Source: Malachius bipustulatus (lineage: Eukaryota; Arthropoda; Insecta; Coleoptera; Melyridae). From it: a DNA stretch of 64,000 nucleotides. How positions within the stretch are numbered: position 1 is the first letter of the stretch; each line of letters starts with the position of its first letter. Below are positions 58,761 through 64,000 of the stretch, piece after piece. The notes under the pieces are model-generated. The model was not told the origin of the DNA. It was given only the letters and a program-made list of their open reading frames with translations, and did not search any database. The stretch covers positions 44,548,012 through 44,612,011 of the forward strand of contig OU342630.1 of NCBI GenBank assembly GCA_910589415.1, read 5' to 3'. The position numbers were made by a program, and so were the translations under genes.

Positions 58761-58868
58761 GTTCGAACGGCTTTATCGCATACGATCCCGAATAGCAATA
58801 TAAATAGAACTCGTACGCCTATACGAGTGTTCGTATACGAGTCACTCGTAAATGTAAAGCCGTCTTAA

Positions 58869-59489
58869 CGATATAAGATAAGAAATTATAAATTAAAGCG
58901 AGAGTTTTCGAATCCAAGCAGGGAGATACTTCAACTTGCTTATAATTAATTATTATTATTAATATTTTATAATTCTATAACTAGTGTTTTGTAAAATGTA
59001 TCAGTTAATTTAGTATTTTGGTATATTTATACCTAATTAGCTTTTTAATATTTAATATTCGATATAGCATTTTGGAGATCTTTTAGGCGTTATTTATTGG
59101 GGAATAGGTATAGTACCCATACCAATAATAATTGATAAATTGCTGCTTCCTAAACAACTTAAGGGAAGGATTGAAAATTTTGATGAAAAGGTAATTAAGT
59201 ACAAAAAGCTAAACAATAATAAAAATTATAATTGTTATGTATAAATAAACCTATTGATGTTTATAAATGGCCAAGTTACCTAGAAGATAGAAAATTTCGG
59301 ATTAATCAGTCGCTTTTAAGTTTTTTACCGTTTCAATTTACTTTGCAAAGATTATACTTTCGAAGACTATATTTCGAAATATCCCCAAAAGCAGACTTAA
59401 TATTTTTTTACAAGAAACCACCAAGAAAGCCACATTTGATTTTTCTTAAATTATTAACAACACATGAATTGAAATCCCGAATAAAAAAC
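58869..59489. other. No gene recognised
   Basis: AT-rich. An 86-codon forward frame at 59232-59492 (Lys/Phe/Leu-rich, for example RKPHLIFLKLLTTHELKSR) has no known relatives and is probably chance. Confidence 0.3.
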
Positions 59490-59910
59490 TAAAAAACTGA
59501 ATTTTCTTCTCGATTCAGTTTAATGATGCCAAGTATTATTTTACCATAATTGTAGCATTTGTCACGTAGTTTTAGAAAATGGCACCAAACTTTGAATAAA
59601 ATGCATACAGGGTGAACTTTTCGACAAAACCGAAAGATATCAAAAAATAAGTACCTACGGCCCTGCAGTTTTCGAGTCGGCGAAAAATGCGAGGTATTAA
59701 GTGTCATTAGTAGAGCATATCTACCAAATTTCGTTAAATTCGATCAATTCGTTCAAAAGATATCGCTCATCAAAAATTTCGACAAATTGCACAATCACCC
59801 TGTATAATCGAAACGAAGGGCCTCAGGAAAATTTCAAAACCAGATCCTGAATCGCCTTGAAAAACTACACCTACCCTTAAGCTATGGCAGTCATGTCGTG
59901 GGACACCCTG
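59490..59910. mobile_element. Foldback family C copy 2, half element
   Basis: It starts in the loop and keeps one arm through ctacccttaagctatggcag to the end gggacaccctg (59910). Its arm contains the acaatcaccctg segment that copy 1 has only in its left arm, so it is a reversed copy of 53480-54104. Confidence 0.75.
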
Positions 59911-61140
59911 TATACACACTGTCCATTTTTATCTGGAACATAGTCTTTATAAAATCAAGGTGATTTAAATGCGCAATATTTTAAATAAAATGAACATTAA
60001 CTCTTAAATGTGTAGTTATAAAGAATTTGTGCCTAGAAACGAGAAAAGTTATTCAGTTTTTGACGAAATGGTTAGTAATTTAGGGTGACATATTTTCACG
60101 ACTTAATATACCTTTTTTATGTAAATTTACTTTTTTGGTAGTAATAACATATACCTACCTACCAGATTGATTTATAAGTTTTTTTTTATAAGTGACCTAT
60201 TGAAATGAATTACATAATATTCCTGTACTTATTTTTTTCCTTTTAAGTTCTTATTAGAAGAAGAAGCATTATCCATAGAATTATTTTAAAGTATTTGTGG
60301 TATTTGCATATTTTATATATCCGCACTAATAATTAATCCCATTTACATTCATACAGTATTTGATTTGAATTGATTTGAATAGTGGATAGTTTGTTATCAA
60401 CAACTATAGTTTTAAAAATGCTTATTCAATTAATAAAACTGTTAATTGAATATCAGAATCAGAATCATTTAAATAATGACATAAAATCAACTAGGTAACT
60501 GGAATTAATTTATCTAATGCAATTCCGCAATACGCGTACCATTACGATACATTATTAATAGGTAGGTACATAAATCAATTGAAATTCATAACTCAAGGAA
60601 ATGGGTGGCAATAGTACGCCGAGTACGTCGGAAGTTTTATTCACACATTCCTCACTGCTGAAATTCCGAAGGTGATTTCTGGACTTGAAATTCTATAATT
60701 GACCTAGGTACCTACATGAAACTACTTTTTTTACTGCGACATAACTTCATCAGTCTATCTGACTTAAACTCATTTTAACATTTATATTTTTAGTCATCGT
60801 TTTTCTTTTCTGCTTTATTAGGAATCTAAGTTTCATCTTACCGTTACATTTTCAAAATGGTCTTTAGTAGTAACTGAAAGGAACAAACGACATCCTATGC
60901 TGTGTGGATAAACATTTTTTTGGAATTCAAACTGGAACACAAACAGAATCGAAGAAAATATTGTGGCTATCGCAAAATGCTTTCTACCCTCATGCATATA
61001 CCTACACCCACTCACTTATTTAATTTTAGTAGTACCTACATGTATATCTATGTTTCTTGATTCCTACAGGTTTCTAATTATTTCCTCGTTTTCATTTCGA
61101 TTCTTGTAACTGTTCTTACATTAAGTACAATTATTATAAT
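59911..61140. other. No gene recognised
   Basis: AT-rich flank of the gypsy element. No frame or repeat is clear. Confidence 0.4.
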
Positions 61141-61746
61141 ATTGTTACGGGTCTCACAATAAATAAATCATACCACCAAAGTTTGCAAATCTTTATTGAT
61201 CAAATTATAACCTCTAATTAATAATAAACACACACAGCTGACTTCACTACTACTCTTGTACTTGTCTGTTATTTAAACCGCTATACTGTCACTACTGGCT
61301 TCCTTATTTCACACTTCACTTCACTACTGCTCTGTCTATACTTCATAGTCTTCACTGCTTAACGTTCAGGATACTACTACTCTGTCTTCAGCTTATTCAC
61401 TCCACGTCTCCAACTAAAACTGTCCCACGCAGCCGCGAGGCTGCTCTTATATAGTTACCTCGACGGGGCAGCGAAACAGTAGGTACATTCTCGAACGTTG
61501 CACCGGCCGTCGATTCGTGGATTCTGGAAATGTCGGATTGTTCGGGAAGCCCACTCCATAAATCCATAGAACCAACACTGTCCGTCAATGTGTCACATGA
61601 CATGTGACTGGAACTGTCGCGAACATGTCATTGACTAACTCAGTATAAAAAAAAGAGAATGTAAACAAACAAGCAAATCGTGGACTAGAATGTTAAAGGT
61701 TAAAGAAGTAATTACTAGAATTTTTCCAGAGTGGTCTCGTTATACT
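61141..61746 (-). mobile_element. 3' LTR of a Ty3/gypsy element
   Basis: On the minus strand a polypurine tract (gaaagggggc, about 61747-61756) comes just before AGTATAACGAGACC. The sequence ends GAGACCCGTAACAAT at 61141, so an LTR of about 606 bp is inferred. An alternative reading is TGTTCGCG...CCGTAACA, 61143-61625. Inside are a TATA box (ctatataagag, about 61450) and a polyadenylation signal (AATAAA in atcaataaag, about 61193). The pol frame runs about 30 bases into it. The 5' LTR is outside the window, so neither boundary can be confirmed. Confidence 0.65.
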
Positions 61747-63443
61747 GCCCCCTTTCTATTTTTCGAGCGTCCCGCTCGAACGGACTTATTCGCTGTCTCC
61801 AGAGTAGGGTGCCAGACGATTCAGGTGGACTACCTTTCTTGCACTTGGGGGCTCCGCTCCGCTGTATCCTGTACACCACGTCGTTTATCCTTTTAATAAT
61901 TGTGTAAGGCCCTTCCCAGGATGGCATAAACTTGGGCGACAGACCCTTCTTCCTAGTTGGATTATAAAACCACACTTTGTCTCCTTCTGTGAAGCCACCG
62001 GAGTTTGCCTTCAAGTCGTATTTCGCCTTCATTCGGTCGCTGGCCAACTTGATCTTCCTCCTGACAAGGGAATGCACTTCTGCCATGGAGTTTCTTAATG
62101 CGTCGACTTAGTTTCTGATCTCCGATGGTGGACTGCTTGGTGAACCGTACACCAAGTCACAGGGTAGCCGAATCTCTTTGCCGAATACAACCTTGGCTGG
62201 TGTCTGCCCTGTAGTCTCATGGATGGCTGCCCTGTACGACATCAGCAACAAAGGCAGGTACTGGTCCCAGTCTCTCTGATTGTTGCTCACCACCTTCGAC
62301 AGATGTTCCTCCATTGTTCGATTAAACTGTTCTACCGTACCGTCAGATTGTGGATGGAGAGGTGTAGTCCTTGTCTTGTTTATCCCGAGCAATTTACACA
62401 TTTCTGCGAAAACTTGGGATTCAAAGTTTCGTCCTTGATCGGAATGCAACTCTAAAGGTACGTCAAATCTGCTAATTAAATTATCCACCAAGACTCTCGC
62501 AACTGTAGCAGCTTCTTGGTTCGGTATGGCGTATGCTTCAGGCCACTTGCTGAAATAATCCATGGCAATCAGGATAAAGCGATTACCGCTGTCGCTGATT
62601 GGAAAAGGACCTGCTACGTCTATAGCTATCCTCTCAAATGGGGCTCCGACGTTGTACTGCTTCATAGCACCTGTCAGTCTTCTGCTTGGGCCCTTGCTTG
62701 CAGCACATTTCTCGCACTTACGACACCAGGCTTCGACATCGTCCTTGCAGTTCACCCAGTAGAATCGCTCTCGAACTTTTGCTAGTGATTTGTTTACTCC
62801 GAAGTGTGCTCCTGATGTACCTCCATGGATCACTTCGAGAATCTTCGGAACTTTACTCCTTGGAACCACCAACTGCATGACGATCTTCTTTCCGTCGGCA
62901 CTCTCCCAGGCTCTCTTCAGCAGACCATTTTCGATTTGCAGCGACTCCCATTGTGACCATAGAGCTTTATATTCTGGACTACGTGGAGAAACCTCTGCCC
63001 ACGTTGGTCTCGGTCCATTCTCTTCTTTACGTTTTAAAATGACTCCGATGTCTTCGTCTTTTTCTTGCTCTTTCCTGCATGCTTCTATCGTCCATCCTGT
63101 ATCTGCATTGATCACGATCCTTCGAACGCACTCTTCTTTCTGGCTATCCTCAATCCGCTCACAATGTGAGCATTTCACACATGGCCTCCTTGATAGTGCA
63201 TCAGCGTTCTGGTGTAATCTGCCTGCACGATGTTTTACTTTGAAGTTGAACTGCTGTAGTCGTTCTATCCACCTAGCAGTCTGACCCTCCACGTTCTTCA
63301 TCTTCATCAGCCAGGTGAGCGCGCCATGATCTGTTCTGATCAGGAATTCATTCCCATGCAGGTAATTTTTAAAATGCTCCACCGATTTGATGATCGCCAG
63401 TAATTCTTTCCTGGTGGTACAGTAGTTCCTCTCAGGCTTTGTC
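61715..63443 (-). pseudogene. pol: Ty3/gypsy pol: RNase H and integrase, one in-frame stop
   Basis: Numbering residues from the start of the 471-codon open frame (63523), pol proper begins near residue 26. RNase H follows (LTKPERNYCTTRKEL 27-41; RTDHGALTWL 63-72). A linker with ADALSRRPC comes next, then the integrase HHCC finger (H233, H240, C270, C273). The core has all three catalytic residues: D302 in IDVAGPFP, D362 in HSDQGRNF and E398 in GTVEQFN. A TAA at 62108-62110 then interrupts it. The same frame continues to 61715 and carries a GPY/F-type module (PSWEGPYTIIKRI, then VVYRIQ). RT, protease and gag are absent because the upstream side is replaced by a foldback fragment at 63444. One nonsense change in otherwise clean coding sequence suggests a fairly young element. 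Confidence 0.88.
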
Positions 63444-63797
63444 AAGGTTATGATGTAGATGAAATGTTTATACAGAGTGATAAAAAATTTGAAAAAATCT
63501 GAGATTTCTCCACGCGTCGCCAAATAAAAAAAATCAAAGAAAGTATAAACTATACCATAGGATAGTACATAAAAAGTTAAAATAGGGACATATTAGCCGT
63601 TATTCTCTATCTTGAACAGATTTCGTTGTACAGGGCCTTGAACTCGAGAAATGACGATTTTCACTTGTTTATAACTCAAAAACTTCTGAATTTAAACACC
63701 AACTGTAAAAGCCAATCTTATTTCCTCTTCTCAGACAATCTAAAAATGCAATAACATAGGAGCATTCCATTTAAAAAAACATAACTTTGATATGTTG
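63444..63797. mobile_element. Foldback family A copy 6, fused to pol
   Basis: It contains the loop (gatgtagatgaaatgtttat, then acagagtgataaaaaa) and one arm (aaaagttaaaatagggacat; aataacataggagcattcca) of the element at 37580-38206, in reversed orientation. Both terminal CAGGGTG ends are missing. It replaces the RT part of the gypsy pol, and the open frame runs into it by about 25 codons. Confidence 0.75.
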
Positions 63798-64000
63798 TGA
63801 CGAGCTCCGGCTTCTGGGAATCTTCACGGTTACGGTCACGTCGGCGTTACCACGGGTTGCTCGGGCGCCAGCTTTTTTTTCTGGAGGTGTGCTCCCCCGG
63901 GGAATTCTTCTCGCTAATTTGTATTCCCAATTACCTGAGGTCACAAAAATGATACGTTGCCGTATCTTGGTCCCTAGGATAGCTCAGTGAAGAAGAGAGG
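63798..64000. other. GC-richer sequence of unknown nature, cut by the window end
   Basis: The composition shifts at the end of the foldback fragment (gacgagctccggcttctggg onwards). It is not the expected gypsy RT in any frame. It may belong to another retroelement or a gene outside the window. Confidence 0.3.

Larger units (their letters stand above)
58266..58865. mobile_element. 600-bp PIF/Harbinger deletion derivative
   Basis: The TIRs are a perfect 35 bp (AGACGGCTTTACATTTACGA, then gtgactcgtatacga), flanked by TAA on both sides (58263-58265 and 58866-58868), the 3-bp TWA duplication of PIF/Harbinger. The palindrome tcgtatacga is repeated near both ends, a plausible protein-binding site. 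Inside, the beginnings of two convergent genes survive: a MADF-domain gene from 58424 (plus) and a transposase N-terminus from 58760 (minus). Known Harbinger elements encode such a pair. Confidence 0.9.

Noticed and set aside
63444..63797. The foldback loop appears flipped relative to the arm compared with 37580-38206 (also 59490 compared with 53480).
   Set aside because: In an element with mirrored arms, insertion in the opposite direction gives exactly this appearance. For family C, arm-specific segments confirm a reversed whole element, so no loop-inversion mechanism is needed.
1..64000. CRISPR arrays, rRNA genes, bacterial operons or a viral genome.
   Set aside because: No regularly spaced direct repeats, no rRNA-like blocks and no dense coding; composition and elements are those of an animal nuclear genome.

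Overview
The window is AT-rich, repeat-dense animal nuclear DNA, most likely from an insect. Support for that comes from a 5'-truncated jockey/CR1-like LINE, a Ty3/gypsy element, tRNA-derived SINEs, hAT, piggyBac, Harbinger and mariner-type elements, and many TA-flanked elements ending in CAGGGTG. I see no operon, no bacterial gene and no convincing intact host gene. It reads as intergenic or intronic DNA built from nested transposable elements. The exact order of insect cannot be set from this sequence.

Layout. 1-6.1 kb: unassigned DNA with one weak exon candidate, a Harbinger transposase remnant, a CAGGGTG foldback, a tRNA-derived SINE with a perfect 13-bp target duplication, and a broken Zn-finger-type transposase on the minus strand. 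6.9-9.5 kb: a concentric inverted-repeat structure that encloses a foldback and a terminal-inverted-repeat (TIR) element carrying a tRNA-like sequence, followed by two decayed mariner-type transposase ends. 10.9-14.9 kb: three foldbacks. 17-22.8 kb: a MITE, a 2.57-kb hAT with an 8-bp duplication, a dead LINE RT, and a piggyBac-type MITE inside it. 23.2-26.5 kb: foldback fragments, the LINE with an intact RT domain, and a good type I hammerhead ribozyme on the minus strand at 26437-26500.

28.4-30.8 kb: a 2.4-kb hairpin with CCC...GGG/TTAA ends that carries a 404-bp TA-flanked MITE in one arm only, so the other arm preserves the empty site. 31-34 kb: a second SINE sharing its tail with the first, and a 574-bp element with an 8-bp duplication. 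36.5-47.3 kb: more foldbacks. 49.1-50.4 kb: a near-perfect 1.29-kb palindrome with a smaller palindrome in each arm. 50.5-51.2 kb: a foldback that keeps the two ends of a mariner-like transposase gene, which suggests what mobilises the CAGGGTG families. 53-58 kb: composite foldbacks, one with four concentric levels. 58.27-58.87 kb: an exactly 600-bp Harbinger deletion derivative keeping the starts of its two convergent genes (MADF protein and transposase). 61.1-63.4 kb: the 3' half of a Ty3/gypsy element on the minus strand, with one in-frame stop and fused upstream to a foldback fragment.

How the parts relate. Most non-coding elements look non-autonomous. Three kinds of possible mobilising enzyme leave traces here: mariner-like (8.8-9.4, 41.9-42.1, 50.8 kb), Harbinger (2.8, 58.4-58.7 kb) and piggyBac/hAT (inferred from ends and target duplications only). 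All assignments come from reading the sequence; no database search was done.
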